Shown: positions 51,971 through 62,049, numbered from the stretch's first letter. The stretch is DNA of 64,000 nt from Nitrospira sp. SG-bin1 (GCA_002083365.1 LVWS01000033.1:124001-188000), one strand, 5' to 3'. Translations and numbers: made by a program. The notes: generated from the letters alone by a model not told the origin.

Positions 51971-52915
51971 TCAGACGAAACGTTCACGCCCGTGAGGTCT
52001 CGACAAATCCAGTTCCGGACCGATGGGGACGATGCGGGTTGGGTTGATATCGTCGTGCGTGATGTAGTAGTGCCGCTTGATATGATCGAAATTCACGGTG
52101 TCAGCGATCCCGTCGGTCTGGTAGAGATCTTTGAGATACCCGAAGAGATTCGGGTAATCGGCGATTCGTCGGACGTTGCATTTGAAATGTCCATGGTATA
52201 CCGCGTCGAACCGAACCAACGTGACAAAGAGGCGCCAGTCGGTTTCCACGAATTCCGGTCCGAATAAATAACGGCGCGTCGCCAGGCGCGCATCAAGCTG
52301 ATCCAGCGCGGCGAACAATCGGCGCACGGCTCGTTCATAGGCGGTTTGCGAGGTGGCGAAACCTGCTCGATAGACTCCATCGTTCACATTCTCGTAAATA
52401 AACGTGTTGAGCTCGTCGATCTCTTGCCGTAATCCATCCGGGTACAAATCGATCGGGCTTTCGGTGAAGCGATTGAACTCGCCGTTGAAGATTCTCATCA
52501 GGTCATCATCGGAATTGGTCACGATACGCCTAGTTGTGCAGTCCCACAATACCGGCACCGTAAAGCGCCCGATATAGTTCGGGTCGGTCGAGCGATAGGC
52601 GTCGCCAAGAAACCGGAACCCGTTGACGGGGTCGAGAGAGTGGCCGGGGCCTTCGCGAAACGCCCATCCTCGTTCATCACGGATAGGATCCACGGCGGTC
52701 ATACCGATCACAGATTCCAGCCGTTTAAGCTTGCGGACGATGATCGTACGATGGGCCCAGGGACAGGCCCATGACACATACAGATGGTATCGGCCGGCAG
52801 CGGACGGATAGCCTGAGCTGCCGTCGGCTGTGATCCATCCTCGAAATGCGTCCGGCTGGCGCGTAAATTCACCGGCCGCTGATTGCTCATTTGGGAACTG
52901 AGCTTGGACATTCAT
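51971..52915 (-). CDS. glutathionyl-hydroquinone reductase (YqjG/ECM4 family)
   Basis: 314 residues, family size. The omega-GST-like N-terminal domain carries the catalytic Cys in SWACPWAHR (C-P-W-A) near residue 50; the C-terminal helical domain has LDQLDARLATRRYLFGPEFVETDWRLFVTLVRFD and KDLYQTDGIADTVNFDHIKRHYY. It reduces glutathionyl-hydroquinones. Glutathione supply in this organism is not shown here. Cytoplasmic; monocistronic. Confidence 0.9.
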   Translation of the reverse strand: MNVQAQFPNEQSAAGEFTRQPDAFRGWITADGSSGYPSAAGRYHLYVSWACPWAHRTIIVRKLKRLESVIGMTAVDPIRDERGWAFREGPGHSLDPVNGFRFLGDAYRSTDPNYIGRFTVPVLWDCTTRRIVTNSDDDLMRIFNGEFNRFTESPIDLYPDGLRQEIDELNTFIYENVNDGVYRAGFATSQTAYERAVRRLFAALDQLDARLATRRYLFGPEFVETDWRLFVTLVRFDAVYHGHFKCNVRRIADYPNLFGYLKDLYQTDGIADTVNFDHIKRHYYITHDDINPTRIVPIGPELDLSRPHGRERFV

Positions 52916-53159
52916 CTAGGGTCGATCTCTTTTAGAATCAGTATCTCATAATCAACGATCAATCGCGCCAGAGAGACCGTAGTTTAGCGCGAAACTGTCG
53001 CATTTCGCTACAGCTCCATATATGCACCGTGGCAATAGACCACGAATGACGGATTGTGCATGAAAAAAACCATGTGTTCGGAAAGGCATGCCCCGTGCGA
53101 GAAGCGCTAGAGCGAGAACGAGCGGATCGGAGATATCGTAGAGGAGGCTGAGATCATTT

Positions 53160-54371
53160 GTGGTGCATAACCGTCGGCATCAGAGCAAAACCAGATATTT
53201 CTTTCATCTCATCCGTGGCCTGATGGCTTGTACCCTCGTCATGGCGGGGGTGGCGTGCGAGAACAAGCCGGCGGATAGTTCCGCCGTCAAACCGAATTCG
53301 TCTTCCGTACGGCCGGGATTCCTGCGTCTGACCCCGGAGGAGTTATCCCGGATGCCCCTGGAACTTGTGCCGGTGGCGCAGGGGCAGATGCTTTCGCATC
53401 GTGAGTTCCCCGCCACGGTCCAAGCCAATCAAAATGAATTGGCCGAAGTGACCACCCTGATTCGAGGCCGGGTCGTGAAGGTTCATGTGGATGTCGGACA
53501 GGATGTAAGAAAAGGGGCCCTCTTGGCGATGCTCCATAGCGTGGACCTTGGCGTGGCGGAAGGCGATTATCTCAAGGCCGGGGCACGGCTGCAGGAAGCG
53601 GAGCTTGCGCATGTCCGTGCCAAGGATCTGTACGACAACAAAGCCATCAGTTTGGCGGAACTGCAACGACGCGAGGCGGCCATGAAGACGGCGCGAGCCG
53701 ACCTGCGCGAAGCCAAGAACCGTCTCGAACTGCTCGGTGTGCCACCGGAGGAGATCGACCGGCTTGATCGGGAATTGACGATCAAGGCCAACGTACCGTT
53801 GCGCGCCCCGTTCGACGGGCGGGTCATCACACGAAATATCACGCAAGGTGAAGTGGTCGAAACGAATCAAAAGCTCTTCACGGTGGCCAATCTCACCGAC
53901 GTGTGGGTCATCGGCAATGTGCCGGAGAAGGACGTGCAATTCATCCGCAAGGATCAGCATGTCAACGTGGTCCTAGCGGCCTATCCTCATGCCATCTTCA
54001 AGGGAACCATCACCTACGTCGGAGATGTGCTCGATCCGGCCACGCGCACTATGAGCCTGCGTGTCACGGTGCCGAATCCCGAACGACTGTTGAAGCCGGA
54101 AATGTTCGCGCTCGTCAGCCTGTACACCGCCTCGAGTCCGGACACGCTGAGCGTCCCGCTCACGGCGGTCCAAGACGGGCCTGTCGGCAAGACGGTGTTT
54201 GTTCAACGGGAGGCCGGTGTCTTCGAGGTCAGGACCGTCAAATTGGGAGCCGAAGAGGGAGATGTGGTCAGGGTGCTGGAGGGGGTGAAGGCAGGTGAGC
54301 TGGTGGTGACGAAGGGCTCCTTCGCTCTCAAGTCCGAAATGGAGCGACACAAGATCGAGCCGTCATTATGA
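53160..54371 (+). CDS. RND efflux periplasmic adaptor (CzcB/CusB-like)
   Basis: 403 residues from GTG 53160 (GAGGAGG upstream). Lipoprotein signal with lipobox GVAC. The barrel-sandwich/lipoyl part (VTTLIRGRVVKVHVDVGQDVRKGALLAML) encloses a coiled coil (AEGDYLKAGARLQEAELAHVRAKDLYDNKAIS), then beta-barrel domain (NVPLRAPFDGRVITRNITQGEVV). Links the inner-membrane pump to an outer-membrane channel. Overlaps the pump gene start by four bases. Confidence 0.88.
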   Translation: MVHNRRHQSKTRYFFHLIRGLMACTLVMAGVACENKPADSSAVKPNSSSVRPGFLRLTPEELSRMPLELVPVAQGQMLSHREFPATVQANQNELAEVTTLIRGRVVKVHVDVGQDVRKGALLAMLHSVDLGVAEGDYLKAGARLQEAELAHVRAKDLYDNKAISLAELQRREAAMKTARADLREAKNRLELLGVPPEEIDRLDRELTIKANVPLRAPFDGRVITRNITQGEVVETNQKLFTVANLTDVWVIGNVPEKDVQFIRKDQHVNVVLAAYPHAIFKGTITYVGDVLDPATRTMSLRVTVPNPERLLKPEMFALVSLYTASSPDTLSVPLTAVQDGPVGKTVFVQREAGVFEVRTVKLGAEEGDVVRVLEGVKAGELVVTKGSFALKSEMERHKIEPSL

Positions 54372-57300
54372 TCGTCTCGCTTCTGGAGTTCTCACTGCGG
54401 CAACGGATCTTGGTCATCGGCTTGGCCTGTCTGTTGTCCGTCGTGGGGGTGATGGCCTTTGAGTCGATCCCGATCGACGCCTATCCCGACGTGACTAATA
54501 TACAGGTGCAGGTGCTGACCGATGCACCGGGGCTCTCGCCGGTCGAAGTTGAACGGTTCATCACCTATCCGCTGGAACTTCAGATGACCGGCCTGCCGGG
54601 CTTAGCGGAAATTCGATCGCTCTCGAAGTTTGCCCTGTCCCAAATCACGGTCGTCTTCAACGACGATGTGGATATCTATTTCGCCCGCCAGTTGGTGCTC
54701 GAACGGATCATGGCGGCAAAAGAGCGGTTGCCGGATGGACTTGAGCCCATCATGGCGCCTGTCACGACGGGGTTGGGGGAGGTGTATCACTATTACTTGG
54801 AAGGGCCCCATGCGACGGCGACCGATCCGAAGGTCATCGAGACGGAGTTGATGGATCAGCGCACGCTGCAGGAATGGGTCCTGCGACCGCTGCTGAAGGG
54901 TATCCCCGGCGTGATCGACGTGAACGGCATGGGAGGGTTCGTGAAGCAGTATCAAGTCTTGGTCGATCCGGTCAAGCTGCGCAAGTTCGATTTGACGCTG
55001 CACCAGATCTACGAGGCGGTGGTGAAGAATAACGCCAATGTCGGAGGCAACGTGCTGGAGCGTCATGCCGAACGCGCGATCGTGCGAGGGCTTGGGCTGA
55101 TCAAGACGGTGGGTGACATCGAATCCATCATCGTCAAAGAGGTCGGCGGCACGCCGGTCTTCGTCCGGGATGTCGCGGAAGTCCGTATCGGCCACGCCGT
55201 TCGCCATGGGGCAGTCGTGCTCAATGGTGAACGGGAAGTCGTGATCGGAACGGTCCTCATGCTTCGTGGAGGGAATGCTCGTCAGGTGGTGGAGGCGGTC
55301 AAGACGAAAGTGGAGGATTTGCAGCAGGGCAATGTCCTCCCTGCAGACACGAAGCTGATCCCATTCTACGATCGCATCGAGCTGGTGAATGCCGCCATCA
55401 ATACGGTACGTGACGCGTTGCTTGAAGGGATTGTGCTGGTGGTCTTCGTCTTTTTTTTCTTCCTGGGGCATGTCCGTAGCGCCGTCATCGTAACGGTGAC
55501 GTTGATCGTCACGCCGCTCGTGACCTTTATCGCGATGGAGCAGTTCGGGCTTTCGGCCAACTTGATGACCCTCGGGGGGCTGGCGATCGCCATCGGGGAG
55601 ATCGCCGATGGGTCCCTGGTCGTCGTGGAAAACGCCTATCGGCACCTGGCCAGACATCGCGGCGCATCTGAAGACAGCCGGCTCAGCGTCATTCTCCATG
55701 CCACGAAGGAAGTCGGCCGACCGATCCTGTTCGGCATTCTGATCATCAGCGTTGTCTTCTTGCCGCTCATGACGTTGCAAGGAATGGAAGGCAAGATGTT
55801 CGCGCCGCTGGCCTACACGCTGGTGATCGCACTCTTGGCTTCCGTCATGGTGACACTGACCCTGTCACCCGTGCTTGCGTCTCTCTTCTTGCGCGGAGAC
55901 CATCCGGAAGAGACAGGAGTGACGCTGTGGATGAAAGAACGGTATCTGCCGGTGCTGCAATGGACGCTCCGGCACCGAAGTCTCATTCTGGCCGGTTCCA
56001 CCGCGATTGTGTTGGGCAGCCTGGCCCTCGTCCCGTTCGTGGGGCGGGAGTTCATTCCACTCCTCGAGGAAGGGTCGCTGACTCCGCAAATCGTGAAGTT
56101 GCCGAGCGTCTCGCTCGCTGAATCCATCGTGCTGGAGAAAGAGACCCAAAAGGCCATGTTGGAATTTCCCGAAGTGAAGGCCGCGGTGAGCCGGATCGGG
56201 CGTGCGGAGATTCCTTACCATCCGGAAGATCTGTATGAGAGCGATCCGATTGTGTCGCTGCACGACCGCAGTACGTGGACGACTGCGAAGACCCAATCGG
56301 GATTGACCGATGCCATCCGTCGGAAACTCGCCGACATTCCAGGCATTTCCGTCCTCATGAGCCAGCCGATTCAGGAACGGGTGGATGAACTGATCTCCGG
56401 CATCAGGACCGAGTGCGCCATCAAGCTGTTCGGAGACGATCTCGACGTGCTTCGCGACAAGGCGCAGGAAATAGCCGCCCTCATCCAGCCAATCGAGGGT
56501 GTCAAGGACATGAAGGTCGAACAGGTCGCCGGACAACCCTATCTCATTATCGACATCGATCGGCACAAGATCGCCCGGTTCGGCATCAACGTGGCGGATG
56601 TGCAGGAGATTATTACCACCGCGATCGGCGGCCAACCGGCGACGCAGGTCTATGAAGGCGAACGCCGGTTTCAACTCACCTTGCGCTTCCCGGAACCGTA
56701 CCGGAACAGCGTGGCCGCCATTGGAGAGATCCGTGTGAAGTCGGCCTCCGGGGCGCTCATCCCCATGAGCGACTTGGCCAAGATCGACATGCACGAAGGC
56801 CCGGCCCGCATCAGTCGGGAGCATGTGAAGCGCCGCATCTACATCGGCTTCAACGTCGTCGGCCGGGACATCGGCGGCGTCGTGGATGAAGGGCGTGCGA
56901 AGCTCGCGGCCCAGCTTCACTTGCCGGAAGGCTACACCGTCGTGTGGGGTGGGGCGTTCGAAAACATGGAGCGAGCCAATGCACGGCTCATGATTGTCGT
57001 GCCAATCACGCTGGGCCTCGTCTTTTTTCTCTTGTTCTGGGCGTTCCATTCCCTGCGGTATGCGGCCCTGATCATCCTCAACCTCCCGTTCGCCTTGATC
57101 GGCGGCGTCGTGTCGTTGTGGCTGAGCGGACAGTATCTGAGCGTACCGGCCTCCATCGGCTTCATCGAGCTATTCGGGCTGGCGGTGGGGAACGGAATCG
57201 TCCTGGTCTCTTACATCAACCAGCTGCGCCACGAGGGACGGCAGATCGACGAGGCGATCCTGGCCGGTTGCAGCCTTCGATTGCGCCCGGTTGTGATGAC

Positions 57301-57499
57301 CATGATGACGACGTTGCTCGGCCTTCTACCGCTGGCGCTGGCGCAAGGAATTGGAGCCGAGGTTCAACGCCCGCTCGCCAGCGTCGTCATTGGAGGACTC
57401 TTTACCTCGACGGCGCTGACGCTGGTGGTCCTGCCGGCTCTCTACAGTGTATTTGCGGGACGGGAAGTCGGGAAAGAAGAAGCGCCGGAATGGGTGTAA
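54368..57499 (+). CDS. heavy-metal RND efflux pump (CusA/CzcA family)
   Basis: 1043 residues, the full RND length with twelve spans. N-terminus MIVSLLEFSLRQRILVIGLA, periplasmic porter domains (AYPDVTNIQVQVLTDAPGLSPVEVERF), and the TM4 relay AIGEIADGSLVVVENAYRHL with acidic residues as in CzcA/CusA proton pathways. Substrate (Cu/Ag versus Co/Zn/Cd) is undetermined. The matching outer-membrane factor (CzcC/CusC) is not in the window. Confidence 0.92.
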   Translation: MIVSLLEFSLRQRILVIGLACLLSVVGVMAFESIPIDAYPDVTNIQVQVLTDAPGLSPVEVERFITYPLELQMTGLPGLAEIRSLSKFALSQITVVFNDDVDIYFARQLVLERIMAAKERLPDGLEPIMAPVTTGLGEVYHYYLEGPHATATDPKVIETELMDQRTLQEWVLRPLLKGIPGVIDVNGMGGFVKQYQVLVDPVKLRKFDLTLHQIYEAVVKNNANVGGNVLERHAERAIVRGLGLIKTVGDIESIIVKEVGGTPVFVRDVAEVRIGHAVRHGAVVLNGEREVVIGTVLMLRGGNARQVVEAVKTKVEDLQQGNVLPADTKLIPFYDRIELVNAAINTVRDALLEGIVLVVFVFFFFLGHVRSAVIVTVTLIVTPLVTFIAMEQFGLSANLMTLGGLAIAIGEIADGSLVVVENAYRHLARHRGASEDSRLSVILHATKEVGRPILFGILIISVVFLPLMTLQGMEGKMFAPLAYTLVIALLASVMVTLTLSPVLASLFLRGDHPEETGVTLWMKERYLPVLQWTLRHRSLILAGSTAIVLGSLALVPFVGREFIPLLEEGSLTPQIVKLPSVSLAESIVLEKETQKAMLEFPEVKAAVSRIGRAEIPYHPEDLYESDPIVSLHDRSTWTTAKTQSGLTDAIRRKLADIPGISVLMSQPIQERVDELISGIRTECAIKLFGDDLDVLRDKAQEIAALIQPIEGVKDMKVEQVAGQPYLIIDIDRHKIARFGINVADVQEIITTAIGGQPATQVYEGERRFQLTLRFPEPYRNSVAAIGEIRVKSASGALIPMSDLAKIDMHEGPARISREHVKRRIYIGFNVVGRDIGGVVDEGRAKLAAQLHLPEGYTVVWGGAFENMERANARLMIVVPITLGLVFFLLFWAFHSLRYAALIILNLPFALIGGVVSLWLSGQYLSVPASIGFIELFGLAVGNGIVLVSYINQLRHEGRQIDEAILAGCSLRLRPVVMTMMTTLLGLLPLALAQGIGAEVQRPLASVVIGGLFTSTALTLVVLPALYSVFAGREVGKEEAPEWV

Positions 57500-57534
57500 G
57501 CGAGCGGGCTGCAGGGGGCAATCCCTGCGCTCGC
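57500..57534 (+). terminator. GC-rich hairpin after the RND pump gene
   Basis: GCGAGC (57500) pairs with GCTCGC (57529), and within it GCAGGG (57511) pairs with CCCTGC (57523); together a long stem with one five-base bulge. It begins at the pump stop codon. No T-run follows. Confidence 0.45.
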
Positions 57535-57818
57535 CGAGGCTCACATCAGAAGTGTTCCCTCGATGCGCGAAGTGAGGGATCGAGCCAGCCCCGCAGAGGG
57601 AAGGGAAAAGGAGCTGCGCTGAGGAGTGCCATGCCATCGCATGCTGCCATTACTCCAGTGCGTGGTGAGTCAGAAGATCGCAAGGCACCTGGGGCATGGG
57701 CACTAATCTTGTATGGATTTTCGGTGAGCTTGCCGGGCCGGCATGGCAGGGGATCCTAGTTTGGAGACGAGGCTGACTCCAAGAGGGAGCGACCACAATC
57801 AATCGGGAGGATCTTTCC
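57535..57818 (+). other. intergenic stretch without a supported gene
   Basis: I see no frame with a plausible start or domain. The end holds the GGGAGGATC ribosome site of the TPR-SUMF1 gene. Confidence 0.35.
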
Positions 57819-59075
57819 ATGAGCGGGATACTGGTGAGGGCGACCTTGCTGTGCTTCGTATGTTCGGGGGTAAGCGCGCAATCCGTGGTTGTGTATGCCG
57901 CGGGCGCCGGTGAACCGGATTTTTCCAAGGGGGAAAATCTGCTGAAGAACAAACAGTATGCCGAGGCGAGAGCTGCGCTGGAGGTCGGTCTCCTGAAAGA
58001 TCCGTCCAATATCCCGGCTCATTTCAATCTGGCCGAAGCCTGTCGAGCCTTAGAGGCCTGGGCTTGTGCGGAGGAACATTACGATGCGGCGTTGGAGCTG
58101 GATGCCAAATCCGGGGCGAAATCATACTTGCCCAAATCCAAAGCGAAGGTGTGGCGGCTGCGGGAGGAGACGACGGTCTGGCGGCTCCTGAACGAGGGGA
58201 AGGGCCTGATCGCCAGTGGAAAAACGAAGCAAGCAGAGGACGCTTTGCACAGCGCCGAGGAGCTTGGTCTCAGCGGGGAGCAACAGACGCTCTATCAACA
58301 GCTTCAGGCCAAACTCCCGCGATCGCGAGCCACCACATCGAAATATCTGTCATCTGCCGGATCAGCAGGAGGAGCGGGAGAGACCGAGACGCTCGATATG
58401 CAGATGGTCCTGGTGTCGGCGGGGAAGTTTACCAGAGGGAGCACGCTCGGCGATGATGAAAAGCCCGTGCGGCAGATTTCGCTCAATGCTTTCTATATGG
58501 ACAAATATGAAGTGACGGTCGGGCAGTATGCCAGGTACTTGGAGGCCACTGATATGGAGGAGCCTCCGGACTGGAGCACCATGAATCAACCTCAACATCA
58601 GCGACGCCCGGTCGTCAATGTGAGTTGGGAGGATGCCGTGAATTACTGCAAATGGGCCGGTAAGCGCCTGCCGACCGAGGCGGAGTGGGAGAAAGCTGCG
58701 CGAGGGACGGACGGGCGGATCTATCCCTGGGGCAATGAGGCGCCGAGTCGACTCCACGCCAATTACGGAAGAAAGGAGTGGGATGACCATCACGCCTTAG
58801 CTCCGGTTGGATCGTATGAAGCCGGAAAGAGCCCCTACGGGATCTATGACATGGCCGGGAATGCCTGGGAATGGGTATTTGATTGGTATGAACTGGACTA
58901 TTACAAGAAGAGCCCCGAAAAAAACCCTATCGGACCGGCAAAAGGCGATGGAAAAGTAGTGCGGGGCGGGTCCTGGCTGTATGTGTCTGAGTTTCTGCGG
59001 TCCGCGCACCGGTTCGATGCGCAGCCGACGAACCGACTCTTTGGGTACGGGTTCCGTTGCGCGAAGACTCCATAG
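57819..59075 (+). CDS. exported TPR plus SUMF1/formylglycine-generating-like protein
   Basis: 418 residues. Signal peptide (MSGILVRATLLCFVCSG), a TPR-like stretch (AEARAALEVGLLKDPSNIPAHFNLAEACRALEAWACAEEHYDAAL), then a SUMF1/FGE-sulfatase domain: VLVSAGKFTRGST, PVVNVSWEDAVNYCKWAGKRLPTEAEWEKAARG, YPWGNE and YDMAGNAWEWVFDWY, VVRGGSWL, YGFRCAK. Bacterial SUMF1 proteins are often ergosterol-type or ligand-binding and not true formylglycine enzymes. Periplasmic. Confidence 0.87.
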   Translation: MSGILVRATLLCFVCSGVSAQSVVVYAAGAGEPDFSKGENLLKNKQYAEARAALEVGLLKDPSNIPAHFNLAEACRALEAWACAEEHYDAALELDAKSGAKSYLPKSKAKVWRLREETTVWRLLNEGKGLIASGKTKQAEDALHSAEELGLSGEQQTLYQQLQAKLPRSRATTSKYLSSAGSAGGAGETETLDMQMVLVSAGKFTRGSTLGDDEKPVRQISLNAFYMDKYEVTVGQYARYLEATDMEEPPDWSTMNQPQHQRRPVVNVSWEDAVNYCKWAGKRLPTEAEWEKAARGTDGRIYPWGNEAPSRLHANYGRKEWDDHHALAPVGSYEAGKSPYGIYDMAGNAWEWVFDWYELDYYKKSPEKNPIGPAKGDGKVVRGGSWLYVSEFLRSAHRFDAQPTNRLFGYGFRCAKTP

Positions 59076-59121
59076 TCGGCGCCTCATGGGTGCGTGGTAA
59101 CGAGAGGATCGGTTAGGCGAG

Positions 59122-59574
59122 TCAGCGGTATTTGGCAAAACAGATCAGGTCAAGGTGATCGTAGTGATTCGGAAGAATCGTTTCGGCCTTGTAACCCATG
59201 CTCATGAAGAACTGGATGTTCCGTGGTGTGCGAAGCATGGTGCAGGCGTAAAACTTGTGAGTATCGGTCGCCGCTTGCTCGATTTGGAGGATCAGGGCTT
59301 TCCCTACTCCTCGACGCTGGTGGGTGGGACTCACCGAGAGCAACCGTATCACGCAGACGCCCGCCACCGTCCAGAAGCGTACGGAACCGACGATCGTTCC
59401 TCCTTCTTCAGCGACGAAAATATGTTTTTCCCTCGCGTCTTCTTGGAGGCTCTCGAGAGTTTCAGTGGTCCACCCGCTGACGTTGTAGACGCCGGCATAT
59501 TCGCCGAAGGCGACCTGTTGCACGTGAAGAAGAGCGGGAAAATCAACTTCTGTCGCCGGCCGAACGTGAATCAC
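59122..59574 (-). CDS. GNAT-family N-acetyltransferase
   Basis: 150 residues from GTG 59574, which has GGAG about seven bases upstream; the frame is open to 59640 but without a ribosome site. GNAT motif A: VSPTHQRRGVGKALILQIEQAA, with the acetyl-CoA pyrophosphate loop R-R-G-V-G-K. Motif B: NIQFFMSMGYKAE. Substrate unknown. It converges with the SUMF1 gene. Confidence 0.82.
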   Translation of the reverse strand: MIHVRPATEVDFPALLHVQQVAFGEYAGVYNVSGWTTETLESLQEDAREKHIFVAEEGGTIVGSVRFWTVAGVCVIRLLSVSPTHQRRGVGKALILQIEQAATDTHKFYACTMLRTPRNIQFFMSMGYKAETILPNHYDHLDLICFAKYR

Positions 59575-59711
59575 GATGAGGCTCCAGAATGAGGCGGAAC
59601 GATTCCTCATTTTCATAGCCGACGGATGGGAGTTTAGCAAGCGTCAATGCAGCGAGGTAAAGAGACAAGGGGGCGGACATGCCGTCCCACTCACAAAACA
59701 AGGGAGTTGTT

Positions 59712-60197
59712 ATGCTGAAAGAAGTCACCGGAGATATCTTACTGACCAGGGCCGAAATGGTGGCGCATGGCGTGGCGCCGAACGACGGCTATGCAAACGG
59801 CTTGGCATTGAGCCTGCGCCAACAGTGGCCCGCCATGTACAAAGATTTTCGACACTATTGTCAGACGTTTACTCCGAAAACCGGAGAACTGTGGGCGTGG
59901 GCGGGCGCCGGAGGGGTACGCATCGTGAGTCTGTTCACCCAGGAGTCTGCTCCAAGTCATGGGGCCAAACCGGGGAAAGCCACGATCGAGAACGTCAATC
60001 ACTGCCTGAAAGCCTTCTCGAAGATGGTGGAAAGCGAGAAGGTCAGAAGTGTGGCGCTTCCTCGCTTGGCAACGGGTGTCGGTGGGCTCGACTGGAAAGA
60101 GGTGAAGCCCTTGATCGATAAACATCTCGGCCACTTGTCCATCCCGGTTTACATATACGCCACCTATCAACCAGGCGTGCAGGCGAATGAGGGATGA
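59712..60197 (+). CDS. macro-domain (ADP-ribose-binding/hydrolase-type) protein
   Basis: 161 residues from ATG 59712, with AAGGGAG upstream. It starts EVTGDILLTRAEMVAHGVAPNDGYANGLA, and PRLATGVGGLDWKEV is the macro-domain phosphate-binding loop; both show an Appr-1''-phosphatase or ADP-ribose-glycohydrolase fold. May remove ADP-ribose from proteins or RNA ends in stress. Stand-alone gene; the true substrate is unknown. Confidence 0.82.
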   Translation: MLKEVTGDILLTRAEMVAHGVAPNDGYANGLALSLRQQWPAMYKDFRHYCQTFTPKTGELWAWAGAGGVRIVSLFTQESAPSHGAKPGKATIENVNHCLKAFSKMVESEKVRSVALPRLATGVGGLDWKEVKPLIDKHLGHLSIPVYIYATYQPGVQANEG

Positions 60198-60543
60198 TCC
60201 CTTGTGGCCCGTTTGAAGGACGTCATCAAAGGAGTATGAGCACAGGGAGACTTCCATGCCGCTGGTCCCTCAAGACCTGTATGACCGGTTGCCCCGAAGA
60301 CAACTCCATCGATATCCGAAGGCAAGTTGGCGGGAAGCGCGGACGACCGGATGTCATCGGTCAATTTCTTCGCAGTCTAGGCATTCAACTGTACGGATGT
60401 GGACTGGTCTTGGCGACAGGGCAGGATGGTCCCCGATGATTATGCGGAATGATGTTGGTTCCCCAAAAGGAGGATCCGACGGACTTTTCGAAGTCTCCGT
60501 GATGAAAACTTACAGGACGTCCTTCGGAGAGACAGCGCGTTTG
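60198..60543 (+). other. intergenic stretch with no assignable gene
   Basis: Several frames (for example from ATG 60256 after GGGAGA, and one on the minus strand from 60364) are open for 60 or more codons but none resembles a known protein and they exclude each other. I see no basis for choosing. Confidence 0.35.
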
Positions 60544-62049
60544 TCAGACGGAAGAATTAATCAGATCGTCCTTAGGTATCGGGTCAGATTCTTGAGACAT
60601 AATAGAATAGTTGTTTCTTGCCAAACGAGCATTGGCCCAAACGAAGAGCAAATCGCTGTGGTCCGGCAAGCTAATAAAACTAGTGAATTTGGCGAATTGT
60701 TTCTTGCCGAACGAGTCTACTACCTTCTTGCGGAGGTAGTGAACAGTATCAATAAGGCTACCCAATCTTTTGCCCGGCATGCGCTTGCCATGAAGTTCAA
60801 AAAACATCTCCAAGTCCTTTTGTTGCTCGGAATTGTTAAAATGAAATCTTTGGTAAGCACAAAGTGCTCCTCGTTTTTTAATTCCGAATGAATCCCTCCT
60901 CACCCCTTGTTGTTCGAGTATTCTGCGCGGGATAGGTCTATCGTAGTTACCGCCAATCCGCCACGGATCCATAGCAGCGCTTTCGTTAATTTGCTTCAAA
61001 CAATCGATTCTGGAAGCCCCGATGGATGGGATATTGGCAAGAAACACTCCTTTGTGTAATCGCCATTCGGCCAACTGGCAGCTGGTTGTGTCATGTCGAT
61101 CCAGGAAGTGATTCGAATCGTTGAATTCTTTCTTCAACGCATTTTGCCACACAAAATCACCGGCAGTTCCCACAACCAAAAGAGTCAAATCATCCGGATA
61201 GTCAAATAGTGTCATGTTCAAGTCACCAGATTGCCCTAATCCAGCCAAAACTAAATCATAGTCTCGATAAGCCGATCGACGTTCAATAACGCTTTTTGCC
61301 GGGATGCCGAGCTTGTCCGCGATCTCCTCACCCGAATCATCGTGCCCCCGTTTGCCGACGCGCGAGATTGTAAGAGCGGAACGAATGTCAAGGGGCTTGG
61401 CGATCGCCGCGGAGGCGGCTGAATCATACCCCCTAGAAATTGTTGCAACCGGAGCCACCTTGAACCGACGCTGCTCATCCTGCAAATTAGCTCGAATGGC
61501 GAACATCCTTGACCGCAGGTAATCCTCATACTCTTCAAACGAAGCGAAGGTATCCTCAGCGTGGGTTTGTTCTTCCAGCGTTTCTTTAGAGTAGACGAGT
61601 TTTTCATAGGTCAAAAACTGAATGATATCTCCGTCTAATGTCGGCAAACTTTTGGGTCGATGCCGATGATTATTGAAGTAACGCAACAATGTTGTCGCGT
61701 AGGGAAAGGCGGGGTCCAAACGGAGCTTAGCTGCTGACAACAGGCAAGCCAATGAATTGGAGACCAGCAGTTCTTTCTTTTTGTTCACATAGAATAATCG
61801 GTCAAGCGAACCCGTGGAGCAAACAAACGACACCGTGTTATCTCTTAGTCGAACGCCTGTTCCGATGATGACAGGGACCTCGCGATCAAAATCACCTTTT
61901 CCAAATTCCCCCGCCCACGTTCCTTCGAAGATCCACTCGTCAGAATACTCGACCCGACACCCGTGGAGAACACTCACGGTGTCGTCGGTGACTTTGGCAA
62001 ACCAGGACAGTTTCGGCCAATGGTTCAGTTGCTGCCGACGAAGCTTCAT
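60544..62049 (-). CDS. asparagine-synthase-like PP-loop protein
   Basis: 501 residues. The N-terminal half resembles a degenerate glutamine-amidotransferase domain (TWAGEFGKGDFD, FVCSTGSLDRLFYVNKKKELLVSNSL) without the usual Cys2. The C-terminal half has an ATP-pyrophosphatase (PP-loop) motif SRGYDS (205-210) in place of SGGxDS, followed by AASAAIAK. The Arg for Gly change may alter ATP use. Such asparagine-synthase-like proteins act in amide bond formation in sugar or peptide modification; no target is known. The region is AT-richer than before. Confidence 0.65.
   Translation of the reverse strand: MKLRRQQLNHWPKLSWFAKVTDDTVSVLHGCRVEYSDEWIFEGTWAGEFGKGDFDREVPVIIGTGVRLRDNTVSFVCSTGSLDRLFYVNKKKELLVSNSLACLLSAAKLRLDPAFPYATTLLRYFNNHRHRPKSLPTLDGDIIQFLTYEKLVYSKETLEEQTHAEDTFASFEEYEDYLRSRMFAIRANLQDEQRRFKVAPVATISRGYDSAASAAIAKPLDIRSALTISRVGKRGHDDSGEEIADKLGIPAKSVIERRSAYRDYDLVLAGLGQSGDLNMTLFDYPDDLTLLVVGTAGDFVWQNALKKEFNDSNHFLDRHDTTSCQLAEWRLHKGVFLANIPSIGASRIDCLKQINESAAMDPWRIGGNYDRPIPRRILEQQGVRRDSFGIKKRGALCAYQRFHFNNSEQQKDLEMFFELHGKRMPGKRLGSLIDTVHYLRKKVVDSFGKKQFAKFTSFISLPDHSDLLFVWANARLARNNYSIMSQESDPIPKDDLINSSV

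Noticed and set aside
60256..60891. A 211-codon plus-strand frame
   Set aside because: Its second half is antisense to the PP-loop gene and the first half has no similarity, though it has a fair ribosome site.
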